Positions 51,773 to 59,849 of a stretch of DNA of 64,000 nucleotides are shown piece by piece (within the stretch, counting starts at the first letter, position 1; the number at the start of each line of letters is the position of its first letter). The notes below the pieces were generated by a model, which saw only the letters and a program-made list of their open reading frames with translations, was not told the DNA's origin and did no database searches. Made by a program: the position numbers and the translations under genes. The stretch comes from Erpobdella octoculata. Taxonomy: Eukaryota; Annelida; Clitellata; Hirudinida; Erpobdellidae. The stretch is taken from contig OZ022243.1 in assembly GCA_963978895.1 (NCBI GenBank), positions 10,768,396 to 10,832,395 on the forward strand. Direction: 5' to 3'.

Positions 51773-52315
51773 ATCTTACATGACTTCGTATAGCATATGT
51801 CTTGCAGAGAATTATTTCAATCATTGATTTCCGATATCGTGTTACTAGGGAGTGGGAGTTGAAACCGTGAACCTCTTGCATTAAAGTATGGTTCTTTGCC
51901 AACTCGACTATCTTAACATTATTATGTTAATTACTAGAAATTGTCCGTCAAAATTGACGGATTTTTTAAAATCTCATTATATAATATTTTTTGATTGCAG
52001 TGCCACCTCTTTTGATCTTTAGTAGTGACGTGTATATACAATTGCATAATGACTTTTATAACACACCTGCGAGCACTGATTTTATCAACTGCAGCCTGCT
52101 GACCACTGCGGCCACCCTTTTATGCGAAATTGCTAACATACATACAGACATAAAAAATTATGTATGTTGATAATTGTTAATAAATAATATGTTTTATTGT
52201 ACAGCCTAACAGGACATATTATTTAGAAGATCCAGATAGAAATGCCGACAGTTGGTGTTCAGTTATTGAAGAAGTTGCCAAACATTACTTTCCATCTCAG
52301 CTTGTAACTAGCTAA
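29187..52315 (+). CDS. PDPK1: 3-phosphoinositide-dependent protein kinase 1 (PDK1)
   Basis: Master AGC-kinase kinase: phosphorylates the activation loop of Akt, S6K, SGK and PKC; its PH domain binds PIP3 at the membrane. Coding exons: 29197-29277, 29502-29544, 31233-31370, 31438-31582, 32160-32263, 32450-32537, 32602-32670, 32753-32849, 32918-33085, 33158-33255, 34434-34548, 35118-35215, 50673-50727, 52205-52315. All have GT-AG borders and matching phases; 1410 bases, 469 residues. Kinase domain about 14-300: GEGSFSE loop (21-27), Lys43 (AIK), Glu62, His-Arg-Asp137, Asp155-Phe-Gly, activation-loop Ser180 in [15 protein letters not shown]-pocket equivalents Lys47, Ile50, Thr80, Gln82 and Leu87 are kept. 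PH domain about 345-465 with DKRKG, RRR and LKGEIPW, ending PNRTYYLED...TSX. The human protein is longer (556), mainly at the N-terminus and linker. The loop between DFG and Ser180 is about seven residues longer than in human. The start is the only Met before the kinase domain, ten bases after an AG acceptor. Confidence 0.93.
33300..33545 (-). repeat. possible retroelement 3' end in a PDPK1 intron
   Basis: Read on the - strand it finishes with CTGCTGCAGTGGGCTTACAA then ATAAATCAGCC and an ATAAAT-type tail, reminiscent of LINE 3' UTR ends. No reverse-transcriptase motif is readable. The intron (33256-34433) otherwise holds AT-rich sequence and an ACAT microsatellite. Confidence 0.35.
33808..33930. 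repeat. ACAT tetranucleotide microsatellite
   Basis: CATACATA/CATGCATA units in a PDPK1 intron. The [12 protein letters not shown] open frames are artefacts. Confidence 0.93.
36000..36480 (-). mobile_element. LINE 3' fragment with C-terminal zinc knuckle, copy 1
   Basis: On the - strand a frame shared with 44875-45245 encodes a CxxC...H pattern (about CQKCxRDCHxxVGLYSHxRxC), the C-terminal finger of one group of non-LTR retrotransposons. 36000-36090 carries variants of the CCAACTAGTCGCC repeat that also flanks the other copy. Indels break the frame. Confidence 0.65.
37640..37915 (+). repeat. dispersed repeat, copy 3
   Basis: Same sequence as 22430-22690 and 3545-3700: GGAAAAACGAGTTTTTCAAC start, CTAGCTAGTCAAAATGCTGG, CACTTGCAAGATTTGCGTAC and a CA run. 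Non-coding. Confidence 0.75.
38238..38398. repeat. 61 bp tandem duplication and CCCTAA run
   Basis: A unit beginning GATTCCAATACGCATTGCAT is present twice (38238-38298 and 38299-38359), followed by TAAACCCTAACCCTAACCCT and a C homopolymer, just inside the right end of the hAT element. Confidence 0.85.
38417..38530 (-). repeat. short SINE-like 3' tail
   Basis: On the - strand this ends with AGTAGCGCTATATAAATTCT, the GCGC-TATATAAAT tail also seen on the SINE at 7621-7860 and on LINE tails here. The head is not recognisable. Confidence 0.4.
38690..40290 (-). pseudogene. hAT transposase (DUF4371 type), decayed
   Basis: Cut-and-paste transposase fragment. Reading the - strand from about 40020: DETTDVS (first acidic catalytic motif region), [33 protein letters not shown] (39740-39700), a 173-residue open segment to 39231, and [20 protein letters not shown] (about 38860-38800) plus [11 protein letters not shown] of the dimerisation domain. 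The order matches full-length DUF4371 hAT transposases. Frame breaks: a short stretch near 39940, one near 39060-39230, and TGA instead of the usual residue just before ERSFS. No zinc finger or terminal repeats were found. It lies in the large PDPK1 intron. Confidence 0.8.
40330..41203 (-). pseudogene. LINE EN-RT fragment, decayed
   Basis: On the - strand: end of the endonuclease domain ([20 protein letters not shown], 41200-41140), the linker to reverse transcriptase, and fingers/palm residues near 40340-40440 (GK or [20 protein letters not shown] in a shifted frame, then an in-frame stop and CGFKAG). At least three frameshifts separate the segments 40916-41203, 40676-40909 and 40438-40722. 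The YxDD palm motif and C-terminus are missing. Confidence 0.7.
41770..44742 (-). pseudogene. GCDTVS-family mobile ORF, uncharacterised, decayed
   Basis: Large protein gene in pieces on the - strand: 44742-44437, 44486-43839, 43739-43356, 43150-42611, 42532-41885 and a C-terminal bit ending TGA at 41770. Motifs in order: [81 protein letters not shown], a VDT-stop-LILHS site (CGA to TGA mutation likely), [22 protein letters not shown] and [11 protein letters not shown], then a cysteine-containing tail ending [15 protein letters not shown] recognise this as a multicopy invertebrate protein family without assigned function. The spaced Asp/Glu residues (DGHAVI, DKYDxxS, EKVDT, PDTDV) suggest a PIN-like metal nuclease fold; that is inference. 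No terminal repeats were identified. Confidence 0.7.
44743..44875. repeat. CCAACTAGTYGC tandem repeat
   Basis: About seven degenerate copies of a unit of 16-17 bp, core CCAACTAGTCGCCAGG or CTAACTAGTTGCCGAG, directly between the GCDTVS ORF and LINE fragment copy 2. A shorter version lies at 36000-36090. Confidence 0.8.
44876..45245 (-). mobile_element. LINE 3' fragment with C-terminal zinc knuckle, copy 2
   Basis: Closely matches 36090-36480. The - strand frame gives [20 protein letters not shown] then [11 protein letters not shown], with Cys-Cys-His-Cys spacing typical of the finger after the reverse transcriptase in some LINEs. No polymerase domain attached. Confidence 0.7.
45575..45893 (-). 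mobile_element. tRNA-derived SINE
   Basis: On the - strand it begins GAGGCGCCGTAGCACAGTGG with an A-box-like segment, then GGGTTCAAATCTC (B box) about 55 bases on, a 200 bp body, and the tail GCGCCCTAATGTTC with ATTTACATTT repeats. It differs in sequence from the SINE at 7621-7860. Confidence 0.8.
46063..46500 (-). pseudogene. hAT transposase fragment (same family as 57783-59039)
   Basis: 46278-46063 reads [20 protein letters not shown] then SQCYDNA, matching the KESFLGFI...SQCYGNA segment of the hAT at 57783-59039. 46500-46306 reads [20 protein letters not shown], the region just upstream in such transposases. A frame change separates the two and the catalytic remainder is lost. Confidence 0.7.
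46510..48270 (-). pseudogene. second hAT transposase, ZBED-like, decayed and interrupted
   Basis: On the - strand 48270-47986 gives [20 protein letters not shown] then [10 protein letters not shown], the N-terminal segment following the BED finger in ZBED-type hAT transposases (xFI--L-P-S-VE--GF--L). 47963-47700 and 46950-46787 contain further pieces with several frame breaks. A younger hAT (46951-47632) is inserted within it. Confidence 0.6.
46951..47632. mobile_element. Charlie-like hAT, 682 bp, TSD CTCTAGGT
   Basis: Termini CAGGGTTGTCCAACCTTTTT and (right, as read on +) GCGTTGGACAACCCTG are inverted repeats of the Charlie type. Flanks CTCTAGGT at 46943-46950 and 47633-47640 are identical. 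Inside, 47587-47321 on the - strand encodes an 88-residue transposase fragment ([20 protein letters not shown] onward, then LIELQ-like sequence), similar to GTF2IRD2/EPM2AIP1-type hAT transposases. It is an internal-deletion derivative. Confidence 0.9.
48280..49389. other. AT-rich PDPK1 intron segment
   Basis: No coding signature, no clear terminal repeats. Nothing further recognised. Confidence 0.4.
49390..49860 (+). pseudogene. LINE fragment between EN and RT
   Basis: From about 49520 the + strand gives [20 protein letters not shown], then [20 protein letters not shown] and a stop, then [20 protein letters not shown]. This is the DPWFDxxCxxAK...RR...K segment between endonuclease and reverse transcriptase of CR1/L2-like LINEs (the intact LINE has LTPWFDSECAALKRR at the same place). 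Confidence 0.7.
50000..50270 (-). pseudogene. BED zinc-finger remnant of a hAT transposase
   Basis: On the - strand it reads [20 protein letters not shown] then ATTSSVKYQ...QSQHPSRYA, nearly the same as the BED finger at 62299-62529. A TGA replaces the codon just before NNGYTA. C-x2-C...H-x-H ligands are present. Confidence 0.75.
50851..51250 (-). mobile_element. 3' part of a non-autonomous Helitron
   Basis: CTAG at 50851-50854 after A, the hairpin CCCGGCGTTGCCCGGG, the ATTTTAGAGGTTTTCTAATG block, the CCGGTCGCTTTCCCGCTC minisatellite (50930-51070) and the CGATCGGATGAATGGTGTAC block: same family as 9985-11664. The 5' end is lost. It inserted 120 bases after the penultimate PDPK1 exon. Confidence 0.8.
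51701..51768. repeat. (TA)n tract
   Basis: Pure TA run in the last PDPK1 intron. The rest of 51260-52204 is AT-rich with no supportable gene. Confidence 0.93.
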
Positions 52316-52492
52316 TGTTTTTAATACAGATTCCTTAAGATATTTATGCGTGTTAGGTTTAGTAAAATAGTTTTTGTTGAGCTGAATTGATTAAGGTTTA
52401 TGTTTTTGTCGAGATGGTTGTTGTTGATTACTGGAGTAACCGAAATAACTCTTCTTGAAAATTCTAAAATGGACTATGTAGATACTGATTCA

Positions 52493-52498
52493 AATAAA
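52493..52498 (+). promoter_or_regulatory. candidate PDPK1 polyadenylation signal
   Basis: AATAAA about 180 bases after the PDPK1 stop, followed within 15-40 bases by a GT/T-rich stretch (TCTTGTTTTTTGTTGTG), the usual animal poly(A) layout. Confidence 0.6.
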
Positions 52499-53020
52499 TA
52501 GGTCAGTCTTGTTTTTTGTTGTGATTTATTTTTTTCTGCTGAGATTTTGTATGTCAACTTTGAATTCAATTTATCGACATGAGTTAAAAATTAAAGTTGG
52601 TTGTCTATGACAGAAGACCTGTAATAATTATAATATTTAACATCCTCTTCCAATTGAATTTTAATGAAATAAGTGTGTAGGAAATACCAAAGTATTGTGC
52701 CCCTATTTTTTTTATTCCAAATTTCTTTATCTGGTATGCTTGTTGTTATCCACAATCTTGATTTTTGATGCGTGCATGGCACACCACTGGAATGACAACA
52801 CTGAATCAAATTGACAAAATATAATTATTGATTAAGACAACCGTTATAGTCCACAATACAATAACTTGCTTATTTTATTTTTGATAAAAACTTGTACATA
52901 TGTATCAAATGCCAATAAATAATAAAATAAGATCGGATTTAAATATTTGTCTTGAAAAAAGATCAAACCACATTGTGATAAAATGTACTATTTAGTTTAC
53001 CTTCTCATTTTAAGTTACTA

Positions 53021-55950
53021 CAAGTTATTAAAAACAAGTTATTAAAAACAAAACTGCTATCGTTGCGAATATCATAAATGAAAACAAGTTATCAATCCTC
53101 GGCTTAACTGAAACCTGGCACGAGAGTTATGAAGATGTTGCACTGAAAAAGATTACTTTGCCCGGCTACCGTTGCATCGAATCCGCCAGAACGTCTGATG
53201 AAACGGGTCGCACATATGGTGGAATTGCGGTTATTTACAAGGACACGCTGTCTGCCAAGCCACACCCTCTGGGTTCCAAGCCAGCTACATTCGAGATCAC
53301 GTCTATAATGTTTTCGTCTTTGAAAAAGAATTTTATCTTTGTGGTGATATACCGCCCTGGAGGCAATCCCGTGAGTGATTTGTTCTTCACGGAGCTTGAG
53401 AGCATATTGGAAACCCTGGCAACTTACAACCTCCAAATCATTATTACCGGCGATCTTAACGTCAGGGTCAACATCTCTAATGACCCCCACTCCATCCGTT
53501 TTCTCAGCCTCATACGTTCATTTGGATTTATTCAGTCTGTCGTCGGCCCTACGCATACGCATGGTAACACTCTGGACTTGGTCATTACCCGATCAGATCT
53601 TCCCCCTCCATCTATCATCGTTGATCTACCACAGGTGTCAGATCACTCGCTTGTGCGTTTCCGGATCCCGGTCCGTCATCCTCCCCCGCTGCTTATCGAC
53701 GTCAACACCCGGGCTTGGAGAAGTTTCGACCCAGAGCAATTCCGTTCTGATTTACAGGGAAGTTCTCTGTGTAATCCGGCGGTCTATGAGACGATGTCAA
53801 TCAGTCAGGTTCTTGAGACCTTCGACACAACCTTGTCATCACTTCTTCACGAACATGCCCCGCCTCGTGTTGCCAGGCTGCGCGACCGGCCCCTCACCCC
53901 ATGGTTCGACTCTGAATGCGCTGCCTTAAAACGAAGATCGAGGAAGTTAGAAAGACGTTATAGACGAACACAAGATCCCATCGATCGCACTTCATGGATC
54001 AACCACGTGCGAACGTCTCATGACCTTTACAGACAGAAACAAAATCTCTACTGGAAGATGAAGATCGACGACAGCCGAGGGAGTCCTGGGAGATTATGGC
54101 GGACATTATCTGGGGTGCTCGGTCGGGTTCGGAGCAACCCGATTTCGCCAAAAGATCTTACAGCCAATGATTTCTCGAGAGCGTTCAATGATAAGATAAG
54201 AGATATCCGACAGTCTACGTCACATGCTTCCAGTCCACGATTCGACCCCGGCTGTTGTTCCTGCGACCTGCTGAGGTTTAAACCTGTGAGTGTCGACGAC
54301 ATTACCCGGCTCATCAAATCTTCACCAAACAAAAATTGTTCCCTGGACCCAATACCGACATGGATGATCAAGCAATACTCTAGTGAACTGGCACCGTTTG
54401 TGACATTCCTGGTAAATTCATCGCTAGAGCGGGGACAGTTTCCTCCTGCCCAGACAAATGCTGTCATCACACCGATCCGGAAGAAGCCGAATCTAGATCC
54501 GCTCAACACCGGTAACTACCGCCCAATCTCGAATCTGTCCTATCTGTCAAAACTACTGGAACGATGCGTAGCCGCCCAGATAAACATCTACCTCGGTGAA
54601 AACAACCTTCTCCCGATGTTTCAGTCGGCGTACAGAAATCAGCACTCCACTGAAACTGCTGTCCTGAAGGTACTGTCTGATATTTACGCTGCGGCTGATT
54701 CGGGTCGGATCACGCTACTGGGACTTCTGGACCTCTCCGCTGCTTTCGACACTGTTGACCATCAAATTTTGGTCAACAGGCTCCATTTCTCGTATGGTTT
54801 CGGAGACGTCGTCCTCGAATGGTTTCGTTCCTATTTGACTGATCGGTCCCACTGCATCCGCTCCGGAGGTGTTTTGTCCACGCCTACCTCTGTCCTGTGT
54901 GGCGTCCCGCAGGGATCCGTTCTGGGCCCGTTGTTGTTTCTTCTCTATTCCGCGGACGTCCTACATATTGCCACGAAACATCGGTTTTCTGTCCATTCTT
55001 ATGCTGACGACCTACAGATTTACGATCACTCCCCGCCAGCGTCGTGTTCCGATCTGGTCCCTAGGATTTCTGCATGTATCAGCGAGATTGGCACTTGGAT
55101 GGCGAGCAATCGCTTGCAACTCAATCCTTCTAAGACCGAAGTGATCTGGTTGGGCTCGCCTGGTCGACTCAGCTTCTGTCCGAAGGGGGATCTGGTCATC
55201 GCTGGTGTCTCAGTCAGGCCCTCCACTTATGTTCGTAATCTTGGCGTGATGGTCGACAGTAGTTTGTCTATGGAGGCACACATCTCTCATCTTACTCGTT
55301 CATGCTTCTATCATCTCCGTCAACTGCGCGTCGTCCGCCGTAGCCTCACCATGGACTCCGCCCATTCACTCATCAGAGCACTCGTGCACAGCCGGCTTGA
55401 TTACTGTAATGGTGTCATGGCCGGACTTAGACAGTTTCAAATCAACAGGCTCCAATCCATTCTCCGAGCAGCCGCTCGTCTTGTTCTTCAGCTACCCAGC
55501 TGGTCTCCCGTATCAGATCTCATGCGGACGCAACTTCACTGGCTTCCTTTCCCGCAGAGAATTCAGTTCAAGTTGGGTCTGATGGTATACAAGTGCCTCC
55601 ACCACACGGCTCCGGTCTACCTGCAGCAATTGTGTGTACCGATCTCAACGCTTGCTGGTCGGTCCCACCTTCGATCGGCGGCGGCTGGCGACTTGTTCGT
55701 TCCATCGTCAAAGACAACGACTCTCGGCAGGCGCGGATTCTCCACTGCTGGTCCAGTTGTTTGGAACAGCCTATCTGCTGACCTGAGGAATCCAGCTTTG
55801 GACCTCGGCGGTTTCAGGAAGCTGCTTAAGACCGAACTTTATTCATAAATTTATGATTTGACGCGACGCGCTTTTGTGACTTTTTAAAAAAAGCGCATTA
55901 TAAATTTACATTTAATAATAATAAATAATAAATAATAATAATACACATGC
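53021..55950 (+). mobile_element. CR1/L2-like LINE, 5' truncated
   Basis: It starts with a 14 bp direct duplication (AAGTTATTAAAAAC twice) already inside the endonuclease coding region, and ends with AAAGCGCATTATAAATTTAC followed by TAA/AATAAT repeats. The insertion point matches the uninterrupted sequence at 18918. No long target duplication is clear. Confidence 0.85.
53032..55848 (+). CDS. LINE polyprotein: endonuclease + reverse transcriptase
   Basis: One uninterrupted frame of 938 codons to TAA at 55846-55848. It is open from 53032 at the truncated 5' end, so the true start codon is missing. Apurinic-type endonuclease: ETW (residues 25-28 region), ITGDLNV, and SDHSLVRF (metal/catalytic His). 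Linker: LTPWFDSECAALKRRSRKLE. Reverse transcriptase: NYRPISNLSYLSKLLERCVA, AFDTVDHQIL (first Asp), GVPQGSVLGPLLF, YADDLQIY (catalytic Asp pair), then VRNLGVMVDSSLSM and the C-terminal VWNSLSADLRNP...FRKLLKTEL. The domain order, the VPQGSVLGPLLF box and the short tail repeat point to the CR1/L2 group. It performs target-primed reverse transcription. Base use is much more GC-rich than the surroundings and no inactivating mutation was seen, so insertion is recent. Confidence 0.92.
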   Translation, partial: KQVIKNKTAIVANIINENKLSILGLTETWHESYEDVALKKITLPGYRCIESARTSDETGRTYGGIAVIYKDTLSAKPHPLGSKPATFEITSIMFSSLKKNFIFVVIYRPGGNPVSDLFFTELESILETLATYNLQIIITGDLNVRVNISNDPHSIRFLSLIRSFGFIQSVVGPTHTHGNTLDLVITRSDLPPPSIIVDLPQVSDHSLVRFRIPVRHPPPLLIDVNTRAWRSFDPEQFRSDLQGSSLCNPAVYETMSISQVLETFDTTLSSLLHEHAPPRVARLRDRPLTPWFDSECAALKRRSRKLERRYRRTQDPIDRTSWINHVRTSHDLYRQKQNLYWKMKIDDSRGSPGRLWRTLSGVLGRVRSNPISPKDLTANDFSRAFNDKIRDIRQSTSHASSPRFDPGCCSCDLLRFKPVSVDDITRLIKSSPNKNCSLDPIPTWMIKQYSSELAPFVTFLVNSSLERGQFPPAQTNAVITPIRKKPNLDPLNTGNYRPISNLSYLSKLLERCVAAQINIYLGENNLLPMFQSAYRNQHSTETAVLKVLSDIYAAADSGRITLLGLLDLSAAFDTVDHQILVNRLHFSYGFGDVVLEWFRSYLTDRSHCIRSGGVLSTPTSVLCGVPQGSVLGPLLFLLYSADVLHIATKHRFSVHSYADDLQIYDHSPPASCSDLVPRISACISEIGTWMASNRLQLNPSKTEVIWLGSPGRLSFCPKGDLVIAGVSVRPSTYVRNLGVMVDSSLSMEAHISHLTRSCFYHLRQLRVVRRSLTMDSAHSLIRALVHSRLDYCNGVMAGLRQFQINRLQSILRAAARLVLQLPSWSPVSDLMRTQLHWLPFPQRIQFKLGLMVYKCLHHTAPVYLQQLCVPISTLAGRSHLRSAAAGDLFVPSSKTTTLGRRGFSTAGPVVWNSLSADLRNPALDLGGFRKLLKTELYS

Positions 55951-56247
55951 ATTCGTGTCTTACACATAAAACTTGTGATCAGTTTCTAAACAATCTAAAT
56001 AAAAGATTAGGTTATATATCAAGTATATCACTATACTTATATTGTTATAAAAACTGTGTGGTTTGACAGTAAGCTTTAAATTGTTTCTTCGAATTAATCA
56101 GTTCAGTAATATTGGGGTTAATAGTATTGCACTGTCAGACTAGCACTAAGAAATACTAAATTATGAAAATAGTTTGAATTATTGAGAGTCATTCAAAAAT
56201 CAAAAGCCAAAGTTTGTCAGCTAAGCTAAATTAGCTTCTTTCTTTGT

Positions 56248-57394
56248 AGTGGGGCAGCTAACTGCAGCATCGTGCAAACGCTATTGACAAGCAAAAAAAT
56301 TACATATTTGTAATCAGAAAAATATGCTTGTAATTACCTGATATCGCCACATTCTGTAAAATTGAGAAAAAAATCACCTTTCTTGGTCCCGCTCCTGTAT
56401 GAATAACGTATTATCACAAGCGATCAAACTGGCGAAAAAAAATAAAATATTTTGTTTTTTTGGTTGATTTGCATATGTTTAATATAAAGAATGAATAAAA
56501 CAAGAAAAAATAGACGAATAATTAAATTTTGAGTAAGTAAACCTACGGAAACGAGACATGACTTCTGCCTCAAGTACGCGTCTCGTCTACTCACTCAAAA
56601 TTTAAATATTCATATATTTTTTCTTGTTTTTTTTATTCTTTATATTAAACATATGCAAACCAACAAAACAAAAAAAAATATTTGATTTTGTTGCCAGTTT
56701 GATCGCCTGTGATAATACGCTCATAGATATATCTATGAATACGCTATTCATACAAGAGCGGGACCAAAAAAGGTGATTTCTTTCTCAATTGACAAACAAA
56801 AACAAGCAAAACAATTACATATTTGTAATTAGAAAAATATACTTGTAATTACCTGATATCGCCACGTTCTGTAAAATTAAAATAATACCTTTTTTGGACC
56901 CGCTCCTGTATGAATAGCGTATTATCACAGGCGATCAAACTGGCGAAAAATTTAAATATTTGTTTTTTTTTGTTGGTTTGCATATGTTCAATTAAGAAAA
57001 TGAAGAAAACAAGAAAAATAGATGAATAATTCAATTTTGAGTAGACCTATGGAAACGAGTGCCTCAAGTGCGTGTCTCTTTCTGTAGGTCTAATACTCAC
57101 TCAAAATTTAATTATTCATCTATTTTTTCTTGTTTTCTTCATTTTTTTATATTAAGCATATGCAAACCAATAAAAAAAAACAAAATATTTGAATTTTTCG
57201 CCAGTTTGATCGCCTGCGATAATACGCTATTCATACAGGAGCGGGTCCAAAAAAGATTTTTTTTATAACTTTTACAGAATGTGGCGATATCAGGTAATTA
57301 GAAGCATATTTTTCTGATTAAAAATATGTAATTTATTTGCTTGTCAATAGCGTTTGCACGATGAAGGGGTTTTCGATCAGTTAGCCGCCCCACT
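56248..57394. mobile_element. MITE with internal palindromes
   Basis: Inverted termini AGTGGGGCAGCTAACTG and CAGTTAGCCGCCCCACT; the flanks suggest a 3 bp (TTG) duplication. Subterminal blocks (TTACATATTTGTAATCAGAA and TACCTGATATCGCCACATTC) are mirrored at the right. The middle contains two related fold-back modules (about 56380-56790 and 56870-57270), each a near palindrome around a GAAACGAG-type centre. No gene. A partial relative lies at 63770-63830. Confidence 0.85.
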
Positions 57395-57782
57395 ATTGTT
57401 CTAAAACTGTAAGATTGAAGTTGTTATAGTATTGTAAGAGTAAGTCCATGCACTGATTATGAAACTGATGATAATTTTCATGAATGAATGGTAGACAATA
57501 TTTAAGATGGCGTAAGTCCATGTTAATGGGCCTCAAGGCCACCGAACAGGTGTGTTTTGAGGACCTTTCTGAAGTCTTCAATGGTACAAGCGGTAGTAAC
57601 TTTTGGTGGGAGTTGGTTCCAGATTCTTGGCCCAGCAACCTCAAATGACCTATCACCAGCACTCTTGAGACGCCCTGCCGGAGCGAAGAGAAGCGACGAC
57701 GAAGAGGATCGAAGTCGTTTTCGACATGGCATGTCATGTAGGCGTTGGAGTGATGAGGCAAGATACTGTGGGGCCATCTGTC

Positions 57783-59039
57783 CAGAGGCGTAACTAGGGT
57801 ATGGCAGGCATGGCACGTGCCATGGGCGCCAACTGAAAGGGGCGCAAAAAGCGCCTAAAGTATAAATACGCAAATGAAAATAAAAAAATATTTTTATAGA
57901 TATAAATACATGTGTATTACAAAACTGCGTAGGAAAAAGCACGCATTCGTTTTTCGTTTGTTTCTCCATGTCCTCTATGCCTCTGGCTCTCTTTATCTCT
58001 ACAAATGTGATTTTGTATTTGGAAAAAAGAAATGCAGAATAGTAGCTCATCGTGAATAAATGTCTGATAAATATGTTGATATAAATTTTGAAAAAAAAAA
58101 CCGTTCAGATTAAAGAATCATTTCTTGGTTTTATATCGATAAGCGATAAGGACGCTGCCAGATTGGTTCAAGAAATATTGAAGCAGTTAGAGAAAAACAA
58201 TTTGAATTTACAAGATTGTAGGTCACAGTGCTATGGTAATGCTGCTGTTATGGCTGGATACAAGACTGGTGTTCATCAAAAAATCAAGAAAAAAAACAAC
58301 ATGGCAATATTTGTGAATTGTGATAATCAATCTCTCAATTTGGCAGGCGTCCATGCAGCCAAAGAAGAAGTAATGATGGTAACTTTTTTCGGAACCATCG
58401 ATGCCCTTTATGTTTTCTTCTCTCGTTCAACCCAGCGTTGGGAAAAACTCAAAGCTGTTGTACCCGTGGCTTTAAAGTCTGACTCCGATACCAGGTGGAG
58501 TGCAAAAACGGAATCAGTGCAACCTGTTAACAAATATTTCGAGCAAATATTGGAAGTTCTTCCGAACATATTGGACATTGAAAGCGCGACTTGTGAAACT
58601 AAAAGCGACGCAAAGCAACTCTATAGTCAAATATTAACATATGACTTTCTAACGTTGCTAGGGTTTTGGAACAAGATCTTAATTCATATTGACCGCGTTC
58701 AAAAGAGGTTGCAGGACCCTAAAATGAACTTTCATGAAGCAGCTTTAGATTTAAAAACTCCACAAAATTATTTTCATGAGGAAAGAGAAGTCGATTATGT
58801 GATCTTGCTTTACTTAACATAGAACGAGAAATGACCGAAAAAAATTGACTTTGGACTTTGATAATATAATTAAACAATTTGCGTCAGCTAAAGCAAGAAA
58901 GATAAAAAAATTAACTTGTGTGATTTTTTTACCCGATTCTAAAGTAGTTTTTAGAAAATAAAACGTAAGTAACCTATCGTCGGAGAGGGGCGAAAATCGG
59001 TGTTTGCCATAGGCGCCATTTACCCTAGGTACGCTACTG
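57783..59039 (+). mobile_element. hAT element with 8 bp duplication CATCTGTC/CATCTCTC
   Basis: Left end CAGAGGCGTAACTAGGGTAT; right end TTACCCTAGGTACGCTACTG, complementary over most of its length. Flanks 57775-57782 and 59040-59047 match in seven of eight bases. It sits precisely inside the second LINE. A relative in - orientation ends at 63535. Confidence 0.9.
58088..58822 (+). pseudogene. hAT transposase, internally deleted
   Basis: 244 residues: [32 protein letters not shown] (the GN-A-MAG motif of DUF4371/ZMYM1-like hATs), FVNCDNQSLNLAGVHAA (equivalent of CxxHxLNL, with Asn instead of His), DTRWSAKTESVQP and VQKRLQDPKMNFHEAALDLK, then a stop soon after HEEREV. The zinc finger, the first acidic motif and the dimerisation domain are missing. 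The related copy at 62730-63050 continues beyond HDEREV, showing that this one lost its 3' half. Confidence 0.82.
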
Positions 59040-59849
59040 CATCTCTCTGAGGCACTCGAAAATGATGGGTGCCAACTTAAACTCTATCCTGCGGTCAATT
59101 CTAAGCCAGTGAAGTTCGTGGAGTATTGGGGTAATGAGGTCGTTTTTGCGGCTTCTCGACGCGAGCCTGGCGGCAGCATTGATAACGGCCTGCAGGCGTC
59201 GACTGAGGGTTTTGGGAAGCCCGACTAGAACTGAGTTGCAGTAGTCGAGCCTCGAGAGTATCAATGAAGTGATTAGTGTTCTGATGGCGAACGCCGGAAG
59301 GTGGGCCGCAACAGTTCTGATCTGGCGCAGCTTCATAAATCACGTGAGCGCGCATGGTCAGATCGGAGTCGAGAAAGATGCCCAGGTCTCTGACCGAAGA
59401 AGACGCGTAATTCAGTCATTTCCTAGGCGCACAGACTCAGATGGGCAGAGGTGACTCCGACGTCGGGTAGAAAACCAGATGGCTTCTGATTTGCCAGAAT
59501 TTAGTTGAAGGCGACTTGATCGCATCCATTTGTAGACATCGTCGACACACGTCGAGACTGACGTGGAAAGTTCTGCGGCACCCCCAAAATCGCAGTGACC
59601 GTAGATCTGCGTATCGTCGGCGTAGAAATAATACCTCAGCCCGTGACGATCAGTGATCTTGTATAGATCAGCAGTATATATTGAGAAGAGAGTTGGACCC
59701 AAGACCGACCCCTGAGGAACTCCACAAGCAGTAAGGACCTCGGGGGTGGACGTGTCGCCGATCTTTATCTGACTTTCACGCCCGCCGAACAGGGACGTCA
59801 ATTAGGGGGGGCAGGGGGGGCGATTGCCCCCCCCCCCCTGAGTTTTCAG

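Larger units (their letters stand above)
52734..57485 (+). repeat. second copy of the 18.6-19.7 kb repeat, split by two insertions
   Basis: 52734-53020 matches 18629-18918; 55945-56246 resumes with CATTCGTGTCTTACACATAA (as after 18918) and runs to the equivalent of about 19610; 57396-57485 continues with TTCTAAAACTGTAAGATTGA. The gaps are filled by the LINE (53021-55950) and the MITE (56248-57394). A block of about 350 bp in copy 1 (19190-19540) is absent here. Confidence 0.85.
57523..59789 (-). pseudogene. second LINE, RT to C-terminus, split by a hAT
   Basis: On the - strand 59789-59412 gives ACGVPQGSVLGPTLFSIYTA and FYADDTQIYGH (catalytic Asp pair); 59336-59048 gives IRTLITSLILSRLDYCNSVL then VGLPKTLSRRLQAVINAAAR; the C-terminus resumes across the hAT at 57774-57535 with APQYLASSLQ, AGPRIWNQLPPKVTTACTIE and FRKVLKTHLF. 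A frameshift lies near 59410. The N-terminal half is cut off at 59790 by a different element. Similar domain layout to the 53-56 kb LINE but a different subfamily. Confidence 0.82.

Noticed and set aside
53104..53490. 128-codon frame on the - strand inside the LINE
   Set aside because: Shadow of the long endonuclease-RT frame on the + strand.
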